Positions 8,624 through 16,587 of a stretch of DNA of 64,000 bases are shown in pieces. A program made the translations under genes and the position numbers. Source of the DNA: Anaerotruncus rubiinfantis (GTDB lineage: Bacteria; Bacillota; Clostridia; Oscillospirales; Ruminococcaceae); assembly GCF_900078395.1 (NCBI RefSeq), contig NZ_FKLA01000007.1, forward strand, positions 62,001 to 126,000, given 5' to 3'. The notes beneath the pieces were generated by a model. The model had not been told where the DNA came from and made no database searches. It was given only the letters and a program-made list of their open reading frames with translations. The stretch's first letter is position 1. Each line of letters starts with the position of its first letter.

Positions 8624-9379
8624 ATGAAAAAAACATTTGCAGCGCTTCTATGTGCCCTGCTTCTGCTCGTGGGCTGCCAGTCCCAGGCCGGAGTGCCGGA
8701 TACCTCCGGTTCCCCCGCGCCGCCGGTCTCCGCCGCTTCGTCCGCAGCCGAACCCGCCGCCTCCGGGGCGGCAGAGGATTCGGACCCCGGCCTGCAGGTG
8801 CCCGAACCGGCGGCCTCTGTGCCGGAGACTGAAAAGTCGCTCACAGCGACGGACTGCGCGCCGCGTTTTGTGCCGGACGGCTGGCAGGTCTTTGTGGTGC
8901 GCCTTGCGGTCTATGACCAAGCGGACCGCAAGGAGATCGGCTATAACGGGCTGGCACTCGCTGTTCCGGCAGGCTGGACGAACGGCTCGGAGCCGGACGA
9001 AAACGGTATGACCAGCTCGATCAGCTTTTCGGATGAAAACGGCAGGAAGATGCTCGATATCTTCGGCGGGCGGAATATGGAAGGGGAGGGCTTCCCGGAC
9101 GAAAAGAACATCAGCGATTCGCCCGAAATGACCCCGCGCACCGACCTTGTGATCGATAGCCGCCCGGCCGCGGCATATATTGGGGAACCGTCCGTGATGG
9201 ATGGCGGCGGACCGGAAATCCGGGTCACGGTGCCGCGCGTCTACGAGATCCTTTCGGGCGATTACCGGATTGGAATGAATGCCTATCCGGACGAAAACGA
9301 CCTGGCGGCGCAGAGCGCGGTGCTGGAGCAGATCCTCGCAAGCGCCGCGGTCACGCCCGGAAATTTTGAAAAAACGTGA
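8624..9379 (+). CDS. Secreted lipoprotein of unknown function
   Basis: 251 residues. The start at 8624 is set by the AAAGGAG 18-12 nt upstream and the signal peptide MKKTFAALLCALLLLVGC, whose Cys18 fits a lipobox. A low-complexity Ala/Pro/Ser linker follows (to about residue 70). The remaining 180 residues contain a GLALAVPAGWTNG segment and alternating short strands reminiscent of small clostridial extracytoplasmic lipoproteins. No enzyme motif was seen. It sits alone between a terminator and the rplM promoter, so it should have its own promoter. The function cannot be assigned. Confidence 0.8.
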   Translation: MKKTFAALLCALLLLVGCQSQAGVPDTSGSPAPPVSAASSAAEPAASGAAEDSDPGLQVPEPAASVPETEKSLTATDCAPRFVPDGWQVFVVRLAVYDQADRKEIGYNGLALAVPAGWTNGSEPDENGMTSSISFSDENGRKMLDIFGGRNMEGEGFPDEKNISDSPEMTPRTDLVIDSRPAAAYIGEPSVMDGGGPEIRVTVPRVYEILSGDYRIGMNAYPDENDLAAQSAVLEQILASAAVTPGNFEKT

Positions 9380-9469
9380 TTTGGGTTTTGAGCATACGAG
9401 AGAATGAAAGAGAAAACAGGTGAAAACGGGAGTATCCATTTTGTAAATTAAATTTTTCTGAAAAAAGTG

Positions 9470-9498
9470 TTGACATGCCGTGCCCGGCAGGTTATAAT
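9470..9498 (+). promoter_or_regulatory. Sigma-A promoter of rplM-rpsI
   Basis: Consensus TTGACA at 9470-9475 and TATAAT at 9493-9498, spaced by exactly 17 nt. Transcription should start near 9505, giving a 50-nt leader before rplM. Confidence 0.9.
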
Positions 9499-9554
9499 AC
9501 AAACTGTCGTCTAATGGAATTAGAACAATACTGAAGAAATTTGGAGGAAACGGT

Positions 9555-9983
9555 ATGTCTACTACAATGCCTAAAGCAGCCGAAATTACCCGCAAGTGGT
9601 ATATTCTCGACGCTGCTGGAAAACCGCTTGGACGTACGGCGGCCACCGCTGCCAACATCCTGCGCGGCAAACATAAGCCCGACTTCGCCCCGAATGTTGA
9701 CTGCGGTGATCACGTCATCATCATCAATGTCGAGAAAGCGGTTCTGACCGGCAAAAAGCTCGAGCAGAAAATGTACCGCCATCACAGCGGATGGGTCGGC
9801 GGCCTCAAAGAGGTTAAATACAGAATCTTTATGCAGGAATCCCCGGAGAAAGCGATGCTGCTGGCTGTGAAGGGCATGATCCCTGACACCACGATCGGCC
9901 GCAAAGCGCTCACCAGATGCCGCGTTTTCAAAGGCGCAGAGCATAACCATGCCGCGCAGAAACCGCAGGCATGGACACTGTAA
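9555..9983 (+). CDS. rplM: 50S ribosomal protein L13
   Basis: 142-residue large-subunit protein that binds 23S rRNA early in assembly. Family hallmarks are KWYILDAAGKPLGRTA near the start, the GDHVIIINVEKAVLTGKK core, the MYRHHSGWVGGLK segment and KGMIPDTTIGRKALTRCRVF near the end. RBS TTGGAGG lies 8 nt before the ATG. It is directly followed by rpsI (18-nt gap), the near-universal L13-S9 operon. A consensus promoter lies upstream. Confidence 0.98.
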   Translation: MSTTMPKAAEITRKWYILDAAGKPLGRTAATAANILRGKHKPDFAPNVDCGDHVIIINVEKAVLTGKKLEQKMYRHHSGWVGGLKEVKYRIFMQESPEKAMLLAVKGMIPDTTIGRKALTRCRVFKGAEHNHAAQKPQAWTL

Positions 9984-10001
9984 GGAAGGGGGATAAAAAG
10001 A

Positions 10002-10400
10002 ATGTACGAATCGAGACCTTATTTTTACGGCACCGGCAGAAGAAAACAGTCGGTTTCCCGTGTACGGCTGTATCCCGGCACCGGCTCCATCACCATCAAT
10101 GGCCGTGACATCGACGATTATTTCGGCCTTGAAACCCTGAAACTGGTTGTCCGCCAGCCGCTGAACCTGACCGATACAGTCGGCAAGTTCGATGTCGTCT
10201 GCACCGTTACCGGCGGTGGCGTTTCCGGCCAGGCAGGCGCGATCCGCCATGGCATTTCCCGTGCGCTGCTCCAGTCGAGCGATGAGATGCGCCCCATCCT
10301 GAAGAAGGCCGGGTTCCTTACCCGTGATCCTCGTATGAAAGAGCGTAAGAAGTACGGACTCAAAGCGGCCCGCCGCGCTCCGCAGTTCTCCAAGCGCTGA
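10002..10400 (+). CDS. rpsI: 30S ribosomal protein S9
   Basis: 132 residues. The basic C-terminal tail [12 protein letters not shown] reaches toward the P-site tRNA in the ribosome. [16 protein letters not shown] and the [19 protein letters not shown] core are typical of S9. RBS AAGGAAGGGGG precedes the ATG. It ends 20 nt before a strong terminator, so rplM-rpsI is a two-gene transcript. Confidence 0.98.
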   Translation: MYESRPYFYGTGRRKQSVSRVRLYPGTGSITINGRDIDDYFGLETLKLVVRQPLNLTDTVGKFDVVCTVTGGGVSGQAGAIRHGISRALLQSSDEMRPILKKAGFLTRDPRMKERKKYGLKAARRAPQFSKR

Positions 10401-10419
10401 TTTCAGTATATTGCTTGCC

Positions 10420-10453
10420 AAAGGGCCTCCCGTTTTTCGGGAGGCCCTTTTTC
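10420..10453 (+). terminator. Rho-independent terminator of rplM-rpsI
   Basis: AAAGGGCCTCCCG and CGGGAGGCCCTTT form a perfect stem with a T-rich loop and a T-run. Confidence 0.9.
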
Positions 10454-10816
10454 GTCTTCGCGTTTTCTTGTCGGCCGTGTTTTGCAAATATGCCTCGCAA
10501 ATGAATGTTAGAGCAGGAAAAATTGTAGTAAAATTTTTGTGAATATTTACCGCAAGCCCGACTTTGGACTGTAGAAAATTTGTCCAGATTTGTCACAAAA
10601 CATTTTAAAAAAACAGATAAAGCGCCATTTGGGCGAAGATATTGCACAACCGGAATTTGACAAAACTGTGGATATTGAATATAATGGCAACTGCTCTGCT
10701 ATACTAAGCACAGGGTGATTTTTCCAACATCAATTGCGCAAATCCAACTGACAGAGTACACCCTATGTAGGTCTCCGCGGGCTTGCCTGCGGATGGAAAA
10801 GCGAGAAGGAGTAACT
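10454..10816 (+). promoter_or_regulatory. Spacer with a consensus promoter for the G5/3D-domain gene
   Basis: A consensus promoter lies at 10657-10685 (TTGACA, 17-nt spacer, TATAAT). It is followed by a leader of about 125 nt with two small helices, one of them GCGGGCTTGCCTGC near 10778. The leader might hold a regulatory RNA, but no known riboswitch class was matched. The first 200 nt are AT-rich and contain nothing recognisable. Confidence 0.75.
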
Positions 10817-11863
10817 ATGATAAACCTATGGAACAAAGTCCGCGCGCTGGGCAGATTTATGCGCAGCCGGGCCTTTGCGGTAAGCATGTTGTCGGTGGTG
10901 CTGGCCTTTGTGGTATTCCAGATCACCACCCGTACCAACGTTGTTTACTACATGGATCAGGATCAGCGTACGATCACTTTTACCATGGAAGATCAGCCGG
11001 AAAAAATTCTGCAGCAATTTGGGAGCGGAATGCTTTCGTCAAAGGACATCAATTTTTCCGGGATATCCGGACACTTTGCACAGATCAATGCGGACCACCT
11101 GCTGGAAGCCAGCATCACCGTTGACGGTGCGACCACCCTTTATCAGGTCAAACGTGGTACGACCGTGGGGGAACTTCTTTATCAGCAGGGCATCACCTAC
11201 GACGGCAATGACCTGCTCAGCCCCGCGTCCGACAAACCGCTGGAACAAGGAGATAAAATCCAGCTGCAGCGGGTGGAATATGAGCGGTATACGGTGGACA
11301 AACCGATTCCCTATAAGACGGTGCATAAAAACACCTCTCTGCTGCGCGTGGGCGCGACCCGGACCATCCAGCCGGGCATCGATGGGATCAACACCCAAAC
11401 CTATGTGCGGCGCACAGTAGATGGGGTGAAAGAGGACGTGCAGCTGCTTGGTGAGCATGTGACCAGACAGCCGGTGACTGAAACCATTTTAATCGGATCG
11501 GTGGCAGCGGTCTCACCCCTGGATTTCGATTTGGATGTGGATGAACATGGAAAGCCGATGGAATATGCCCGGCTGCTGACCGAACAGATCGCTACCGGCT
11601 ATAGCGCCCGCCCGGGCGCAAAGACTGCCAGCGGACGCTATGCGGTTCCGGGGCATGTGGCGGTGGACCCACGGGAAATCCCGTACGGTTCCAAACTCTA
11701 TATCGTTTCGCGTGACAACAGCTTCATCTACGGCTGTGCGATCGCGGCCGATACCGGGACAGGCTTGATGCAGGGGATCGTGGATGTGGACCTGTTCTAC
11801 GACACCTATGCGGAAAGCGCGCTCAACGGGCGCAAAATTCTGGATATCTATGTTTTGGAATGA
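10817..11863 (+). CDS. G5 and 3D domain cell-wall protein (YabE/Rpf-like lytic transglycosylase candidate)
   Basis: 348 residues. The ATG at 10817 follows GAAGGAG by 6 nt. A longer frame from 10715 would start in the leader. One N-terminal membrane segment (about residues 18-36) is followed by a ubiquitin-like DUF348-type repeat (TTVGELLYQQGITYDGND), a G5 domain (about residues 155-235) and a C-terminal 3D domain with the three conserved aspartates in VDPREIPYG, AIAADTGTG and GIVDVDLFYDT. Proteins of this layout cleave or remodel peptidoglycan outside the membrane (Bacillus YabE, 3D-containing MltA-like folds). It has its own promoter and terminator. Confidence 0.88.
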   Translation: MINLWNKVRALGRFMRSRAFAVSMLSVVLAFVVFQITTRTNVVYYMDQDQRTITFTMEDQPEKILQQFGSGMLSSKDINFSGISGHFAQINADHLLEASITVDGATTLYQVKRGTTVGELLYQQGITYDGNDLLSPASDKPLEQGDKIQLQRVEYERYTVDKPIPYKTVHKNTSLLRVGATRTIQPGIDGINTQTYVRRTVDGVKEDVQLLGEHVTRQPVTETILIGSVAAVSPLDFDLDVDEHGKPMEYARLLTEQIATGYSARPGAKTASGRYAVPGHVAVDPREIPYGSKLYIVSRDNSFIYGCAIAADTGTGLMQGIVDVDLFYDTYAESALNGRKILDIYVLE

Positions 11864-11865
11864 TT

Positions 11866-11908
11866 TTTTCCGGCCGCGTCAAAAATATGGCGCGGCCGGA
11901 AAAAATAT
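11866..11908. terminator. Bidirectional-looking terminator
   Basis: CCGGCCGCG (11870-11878) and CGCGGCCGG (11891-11899) are flanked by T-rich sequence on the left and A-rich sequence on the right. It ends the G5/3D gene. Confidence 0.7.
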
Positions 11909-11918
11909 AAAATAATAC

Positions 11919-11947
11919 TTGACTTCGCTTGGTAAATATAGTATTAT
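11919..11947 (+). promoter_or_regulatory. Sigma-A promoter of tRNA-Arg
   Basis: TTGACT at 11919-11924, a 17-nt spacer and TATTAT at 11942-11947. It lies 87 nt before the mature tRNA. Confidence 0.75.
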
Positions 11948-12033
11948 AGTAGGGCTGACGAAAGCTCCGTAAGGGCAGGCTGGACAGGCTTGTTATGAAG
12001 CGGAAGCGCTCTCGTCGGATGCCGTTCATAGAT

Positions 12034-12110
12034 GCGCGTGTAGCTCAGCTGGATAGAGTGACTGGCTACGAACCAGTAGGTCAGGGGTTCGAGTCCCTTC
12101 ACGCGCGCCA
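12034..12110 (+). tRNA. tRNA-Arg (anticodon ACG)
   Basis: 77-nt cloverleaf. The 7-bp acceptor stem GCGCGTG/CACGCGC is followed by discriminator G and an encoded CCA. The D arm begins at TAGCTCAGC, the anticodon arm is ACTGG-CTACGAA-CCAGT with ACG at the apex, and the T arm contains GGTTCGAGTCC. ACG (read as ICG after TadA editing) decodes CGU/CGC/CGA arginine codons. A strong terminator follows within 12 nt. A possible integration target, but no integrase or duplicated 3' end was found nearby. Confidence 0.97.
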
Positions 12111-12121
12111 ATTGTTTGGCG

Positions 12122-12157
12122 GACCGCCCACACCTTTTTGGTGTGGGCGGTCTTTTT
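12122..12157 (+). terminator. Rho-independent terminator of tRNA-Arg
   Basis: GACCGCCCACACC and GGTGTGGGCGGTC form a perfect stem with a T-rich loop, followed by a T-run. Confidence 0.92.
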
Positions 12158-12582
12158 GTATTTGCAGAGTGTGCAAAGCTGAAGCCATGTGGATTCCATT
12201 CATAAACGGGTGCAAAGCGGGAGGGGAAAACCTACCGGATCGTGGCTCGTTTCCAATTTTACATACAATTAATTGGCTGGGATGATGGACTCCACAGATG
12301 CAGCTCACAATGAAAAGTGCTCTGGAGAGGACGTTTCCGGACAAGGACATCTCTGACAAACCTGATTTTATATTTGTTAAGGCCTGCTCTATTGCAATTC
12401 TGTACAAAAGGATTTCGGAATCTTTGTAAAGTCGATGGAATTTCCTCGAATGGTATTGACATGCCTTTTGGGGGATGCTATCATCAAGTTAATAAAAATT
12501 GCATGCAAAAATCCATTATTTATCGTAAGAAACGTTAAATTTAAGAAAATTTTGCAAATTTTGTATACAACGGGGTGTACTT
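12158..12582 (+). promoter_or_regulatory. Spacer with GntR-gene promoter and a FadR-type operator palindrome
   Basis: The first 290 nt show no gene or RNA that could be recognised. TTGACA at 12456-12461, a 17-nt spacer and TATCAT at 12479-12484 make a good promoter. The 10-bp perfect palindrome TTGTATACAA lies at 12561-12570, 12 nt before the GntR start. Its GTATAC core matches FadR/FCD-subfamily operators (T-GT...AC-A), so negative autoregulation is likely. A 7-of-10 match (CCATATACAA) lies at 13487-13496, just before the next gene. Confidence 0.65.
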
Positions 12583-13260
12583 GTGAAATCTGGTGATCAA
12601 TTAATCGTAACTTCGATCGTCGAAGTACTACGCAAAAAAATTATTAGCGGGGAACTCCCGCCGGGCAAAAAAATGCGGGAGGTGGAACTGTCAGCCGAAT
12701 TTTGCGTCAGCCGTACCCCCATCCGGGAAGCATTCCGTGTCCTGCAGTCCGAAGGACTGCTCACATATATTCCGCGCTGCGGGGTGATGGTAGCCGACGG
12801 GCTCGATGATCTGAAAGTATTTGAGATGATCCAGGTGTGGGGGCTTCTCTCTACCGAAGCGTCCTTTCTGGCTGCCATGAACGCCACCGATTCGGAGAAG
12901 GCGGAACTTTTGCGCATCCAGGACATCATGGAGCGGGATCCTTTTGAGCCAAACAAGATGGGGAATCTGGATCATCGGCTGCATGGCGCCATTGCGAAAA
13001 TCAGCCGGAACTCCGCACTTTACGATTATGTCTGCGATATCCAGAGCCATCTGGGAAGCCTGGCTTTCGCGACCCAATTCAATGAACGCAGGTATGTAAA
13101 TTCAGTGATGGAACACAAGAACATGGTAGATGCCATTGTCAACGGCCATGCCGAACTAGCGCGCGCCTACACCCAGATCCATTTCCAGCTGTCCGCGGCT
13201 TTCCACCGTGGCAACGTCCAAGAGTTCAATCAACGCCTTTCCGGGAAAAAAGGCCCGTGA
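12583..13260 (+). CDS. GntR-family transcriptional regulator, FCD (FadR) subfamily
   Basis: 225 residues. The N-terminal winged helix (VEVLRKKIISGELPPGKKMREVELSAEF, then SRTPIREAFRVLQSEGLL) is followed by an all-helical ligand-binding domain of the FCD type, with MGNLDHRLHGAI and HKNMVDAIVNG supplying likely metal/ligand histidines. It starts with GTG at 12583, 6 nt after GGGGTG. It precedes and points toward the catabolic genes 13.5-19.5 kb. With the palindrome upstream it is the probable local repressor, responding to a substrate or intermediate carboxylate. Confidence 0.9.
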   Translation: MKSGDQLIVTSIVEVLRKKIISGELPPGKKMREVELSAEFCVSRTPIREAFRVLQSEGLLTYIPRCGVMVADGLDDLKVFEMIQVWGLLSTEASFLAAMNATDSEKAELLRIQDIMERDPFEPNKMGNLDHRLHGAIAKISRNSALYDYVCDIQSHLGSLAFATQFNERRYVNSVMEHKNMVDAIVNGHAELARAYTQIHFQLSAAFHRGNVQEFNQRLSGKKGP

Positions 13261-13486
13261 GATACTTTGAAATCACAGTAAAAAAGAGGCTGCTGCGGAC
13301 TGGTCCTCCGCAACAGCCAGATGGTTAATTACACTTGGGGAAGCGTAGCTTAACCGTTTTCCAGTTTACGCTGTTTCCTGATTTCTGTCAATTGTTTTTT
13401 CTAATTGGCACGGGAAATGGGTACGAACAGGAAGCTTTGGTTGCTGCTGGTTTGCAGAGGATCTTTCCGGCCTTTTTCATAAATGT

Positions 13487-13496
13487 CCATATACAA
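13487..13496 (+). promoter_or_regulatory. Possible second GntR operator half-match
   Basis: CCATATACAA shares seven consecutive bases (TATACAA) with the palindrome at 12561-12570 and lies 20 nt before the cyclase-family start. The 250-nt spacer before it also has an imperfect hairpin (13287-13318) and no clear sigma-A promoter. Confidence 0.3.
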
Positions 13497-13516
13497 TTAT
13501 GAAGGAGGTCTCACAA

Positions 13517-14218
13517 ATGGCAAAGAAAGTATACGATCTGACACAGGAACTCTACATGGGTATGCCTATCTGGCCGGGACATGTGCGTACCGTGGTCTGG
13601 ACCCACGATACCCATGAAGGCACCTTAAAGGAGCCGGGTGGGTATTCCTGGGAATCCCGCGGCATCATGGTCAGTGATCACGGCGGCACCCATGTGGATG
13701 CGGTCACCCATATGACTGACGATCCAGCCGCACCGTCGATTGAACAGATCCCGCTCGACAAGTTCTACGGGACGGCGGTCTGCCTGGATGTCTCCGAAAC
13801 CGACCGCGATGGCTTCATCACACCTGAAATCCTCGACAGGGCGGAAGAGAAACTCAGAGCCGCAGGGCAGGAGATCCGGCCGGACGACATTGTTCTGCTC
13901 TTCACCGGCGCCTGGGCCTATCATCATGACGACAAGGACTTTTTAACCCGTTACGCCGGACTCGATGGCCCAGGAACCGAATGGCTGGTCAATAAGAAGG
14001 TCAAGAATTTCGGTATCGACGCCCCCAGCACCGACAATCCCAAAGCACCGTGGTTCCCTTCGCATCTTGTAACCAAGGAACATTGGCTGATCCACATCGA
14101 ATACCTGGCGGATCTGCGCCCGGTTGTCAATAAACGTTTCATGTTCTACGGCTTCCCGCTCAAAGTCAGAGGCGGCACAGGGTCCCCGATCCGTGCGGTC
14201 GCTGAAGTGGATGAATAA
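13517..14218 (+). CDS. Cyclase-family hydrolase (kynurenine formamidase/isatin hydrolase-like)
   Basis: 233 residues. The ATG at 13517 follows GAAGGAGG by 8 nt. The diagnostic metal motif HGGTHVDA (H55, H59, D61) and the early DLTQELYMGMPIWPG segment identify the cyclase (PF04199-type) fold, whose members hydrolyse formamides or cyclic amides with a bivalent metal. FGIDAPSTDNP and a late HWLIHIEYLADL segment also fit. It is the first structural gene of the island. Placed with an amidohydrolase, a racemase-family protein and an NCS1 permease, it probably opens or trims an imported nitrogenous ring. The substrate is unknown. Confidence 0.88.
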   Translation: MAKKVYDLTQELYMGMPIWPGHVRTVVWTHDTHEGTLKEPGGYSWESRGIMVSDHGGTHVDAVTHMTDDPAAPSIEQIPLDKFYGTAVCLDVSETDRDGFITPEILDRAEEKLRAAGQEIRPDDIVLLFTGAWAYHHDDKDFLTRYAGLDGPGTEWLVNKKVKNFGIDAPSTDNPKAPWFPSHLVTKEHWLIHIEYLADLRPVVNKRFMFYGFPLKVRGGTGSPIRAVAEVDE

Positions 14219-14270
14219 CCGATACGATTCGTGTAACCGCCACAGGTCACTTTGAGAAGGAGGGTAAAGC

Positions 14271-15794
14271 ATGGAAAATATCCGTCGGAAATTACTCAAA
14301 AATGCGCTCGTCATGACCCTGAACGAAAAGGACGAGATTCTCGAAAATGGTGATCTTTTGATCGAAGACGACTTGATCAGTGAAGTCGGCCGTGGGCTGA
14401 ATCCACAGCCGGGCGACCAGGTCATCGACTGTACCGGCAAACTGGTGATGCCAGGCCTTGTCAACGCACATCTGCACTCACAGGAAAACTTATTCAAGGG
14501 CTATCTGGACAATCTGCCGCTCGAAATATGGATGCTCTACACCTATCCGCCGCTTGCGTATGGGCCGATTTCCCATCGGCTGATCTATCTGCGCACGATG
14601 CTAGGTGCGATTGGCATGCTCAAAAGCGGGGTCACCTCGGTACAGGACGACTTCCATGAGATTCCGTTCGCAACGCTGGAAGGGGAGAGCGCCGCCATTC
14701 AGGCGTATGTTGACGCAGGGCTGCGCGCGAACGTTTCTATGACCGAGACGACAAAACACCTGTGCGATATGATCCCCTATCTGCGGGAGATCTTCCCCAA
14801 GGAGGTACAGGACAGCATTCCCAACTCGCGCGGTTCGGACGAAATTTACCATACCCAGGAGGAGATCATCCAGGCATGGAACGGCAAGGAAGACGTGAAG
14901 ATTGTCGTTTCTACCGGCGCGCCGCAGCGGTGCGATATCGCGCATCTGCAGCGGATGTTCAGACTGGCGGAACAGTACGATCTGCCGTACCATATCCACA
15001 TCTGCGAAACCCGTGCGCAACGGGTCACCGGGCATGAATTTTATGGATCCACCATCGCGCAGTTCGCCGAATCTGTTGGGATTCTCGCACCGCGCACAAC
15101 CATCGCTCACAACATCTGGGTGGATGAAAAGGATCTGGAAGTCTATGCCCGCACCGGCATCAACGCGGTGCATAATACGGTGAGCAACCTGAAGCTCTGC
15201 AGCGGCGTCATGCCGATCATCAAGCTGCGGGAAGCCGGGGTCAACGTCTGTCTCGGCACCGACGGCATGAGCAGCAACGACAGCTACAATATTTTCGAGG
15301 TGATCAAGACCACCGCGTTGCTGCATAAGGTCACCCAGCCGGATTTCACAAAAGCCCCCACCAGCGGGGAGGTCCTTCAGATGGCCACCAAAAATGCGGC
15401 CCGCAGCCTGATGCGCTCGGACGAGATCGGATCGCTCGAGGAGGGCAAAAAGGCCGACCTGCTGATTTTGGACCTCACGACCGATGCGTTCGGGCCGCTG
15501 ACTACCCCGGAGAATCTCAAAAACCATCTGGTCTACTGCGAAAACGGCACTTCAATTGAAAAATCCATCATCCGCGGAAAAATTGTCATCGACGGCCACA
15601 AGATCGTTTCCATCGACGAAAAAGCGTTGCTTGCGGAACTGCGGAGTCTGATGCCCGCTTTCTGGGAGGACTACAAAAAGACCAAAGCGGCCTCCGACAA
15701 GCTGGTTTCGTACCTTCGGGAAATGTATTGGAAGTGCATCAACCATCCCGATCCGATGTGGCGATTTACTGCGCCAAAGTCCGAGTATCTCTGA
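14271..15794 (+). CDS. Amidohydrolase, TRZ/ATZ (SsnA-like deaminase/chlorohydrolase) family
   Basis: 507-residue TIM-barrel metal hydrolase. Metal and substrate ligands are visible: HxH in NAHLHS (H67, H69), YHIHICE (H241, H243, E246), TIAH (H280) and TDG (D331). An N-terminal composite beta domain (DLLIEDDLISEVG) and a C-terminal return to it (GSLEEGKKADLLILDL) are typical. Family members deaminate or dehalogenate heterocycles such as guanine, hydroxyatrazine, 8-oxoguanine or methylthioadenosine. RBS AGGAGGG precedes the ATG. It lies 52 nt after the cyclase-family gene and is probably co-transcribed. The substrate cannot be read from sequence. Confidence 0.9.
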   Translation: MENIRRKLLKNALVMTLNEKDEILENGDLLIEDDLISEVGRGLNPQPGDQVIDCTGKLVMPGLVNAHLHSQENLFKGYLDNLPLEIWMLYTYPPLAYGPISHRLIYLRTMLGAIGMLKSGVTSVQDDFHEIPFATLEGESAAIQAYVDAGLRANVSMTETTKHLCDMIPYLREIFPKEVQDSIPNSRGSDEIYHTQEEIIQAWNGKEDVKIVVSTGAPQRCDIAHLQRMFRLAEQYDLPYHIHICETRAQRVTGHEFYGSTIAQFAESVGILAPRTTIAHNIWVDEKDLEVYARTGINAVHNTVSNLKLCSGVMPIIKLREAGVNVCLGTDGMSSNDSYNIFEVIKTTALLHKVTQPDFTKAPTSGEVLQMATKNAARSLMRSDEIGSLEEGKKADLLILDLTTDAFGPLTTPENLKNHLVYCENGTSIEKSIIRGKIVIDGHKIVSIDEKALLAELRSLMPAFWEDYKKTKAASDKLVSYLREMYWKCINHPDPMWRFTAPKSEYL

Positions 15795-15841
15795 AGGGGT
15801 GGTTATCCGTCTGAGGCACCCGAACGATGGGAGGGACTATG

Positions 15842-16570
15842 ATGAAAATATTGGTGATCAATCCAAATATTGTCCTGCCGATGACCCGCGATATCGAGGC
15901 GACTGCCCGTACAGCAGCCGGCCCTGGCGTGCAGGTCGACGCGGTCAGCCCGCGGATCGGGCCGTCGGCCATCGAATGCTACCTGGAATTCAACTATGCG
16001 TCGATCGGTGTGGTTGACACAATTGCCAGAACGGAAAAAGAGGGCGGCGCGGACGCCTATATCACCGCCTGTTTCTGTGACCCCGGACTCGAAGCGGGCC
16101 GGGAGATCACCGAAAAGCCAGTGGTCGGCATCTGTGAAGCGGCCGTGACCTACGCGCGGATGCTCGCCCCCAATTTTTCCATTGTTACCGTGCTGGATGC
16201 AACCAGGAGGCTTAACGAATTTCGGATGGTCTCCTACCACGCGGAAAAGCTCTGCAAATCAATCCGCCCGACCCATGTGGGCGTTTTGGAATTTCGAGAG
16301 AACCCGCAGTGCGGGCTCGACGCGCTTTTTGAGCAGAGCCGACTTGCGGTGGAGGAGGACGGCGCTCGATGCATCCTGCTGGGATGTGCGGGTTTTGCGG
16401 CGGCCGCCCGTGAATTCACCGAAAAACTCGGCGTACCGGTGCTTGACGGGGTGACCCTGGCGGTACGGTTGGCGGAGAGCCTGGTACAGACTGGGCATAA
16501 AAATGTAGCAACGCTGAGCCGCGCGTACCTCGAGACAAAAACCATGAAGGGCTTCGACATAACCTTTTAA
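15842..16570 (+). CDS. Aspartate/glutamate/hydantoin racemase-family protein
   Basis: 242 residues. The MKILVINPN start, the first catalytic-type Cys in ITACFCDPGL and the second in ILLGCAGF match hydantoin/allantoin racemases and related two-cysteine enzymes. The frame also has an ATG at 15839. 15842 has the better spacing (6 nt) from GGAGGG. In this family the two cysteines act as acid/base in racemisation, or one acts in decarboxylation or isomerisation. Next to a heterocycle-type amidohydrolase and an NCS1 permease, a hydantoin-like substrate is the favoured guess. Confidence 0.85.
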   Translation: MKILVINPNIVLPMTRDIEATARTAAGPGVQVDAVSPRIGPSAIECYLEFNYASIGVVDTIARTEKEGGADAYITACFCDPGLEAGREITEKPVVGICEAAVTYARMLAPNFSIVTVLDATRRLNEFRMVSYHAEKLCKSIRPTHVGVLEFRENPQCGLDALFEQSRLAVEEDGARCILLGCAGFAAAAREFTEKLGVPVLDGVTLAVRLAESLVQTGHKNVATLSRAYLETKTMKGFDITF

Positions 16571-16587
16571 GATGGAGGAGGGACAAC

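Noticed and set aside
10690..10816. Riboswitch ahead of the G5/3D-domain gene
   Set aside because: Cell-wall lytic genes are sometimes under c-di-AMP riboswitches, but I could not find the conserved elements of that class in this leader.
12034..12160. tRNA-Arg as an attachment site of an integrated island (12.5-33.8 kb)
   Set aside because: No integrase, no repeated tRNA 3' end and no mobility gene were seen up to 34 kb. The catabolic genes have similar base composition to the neighbours.
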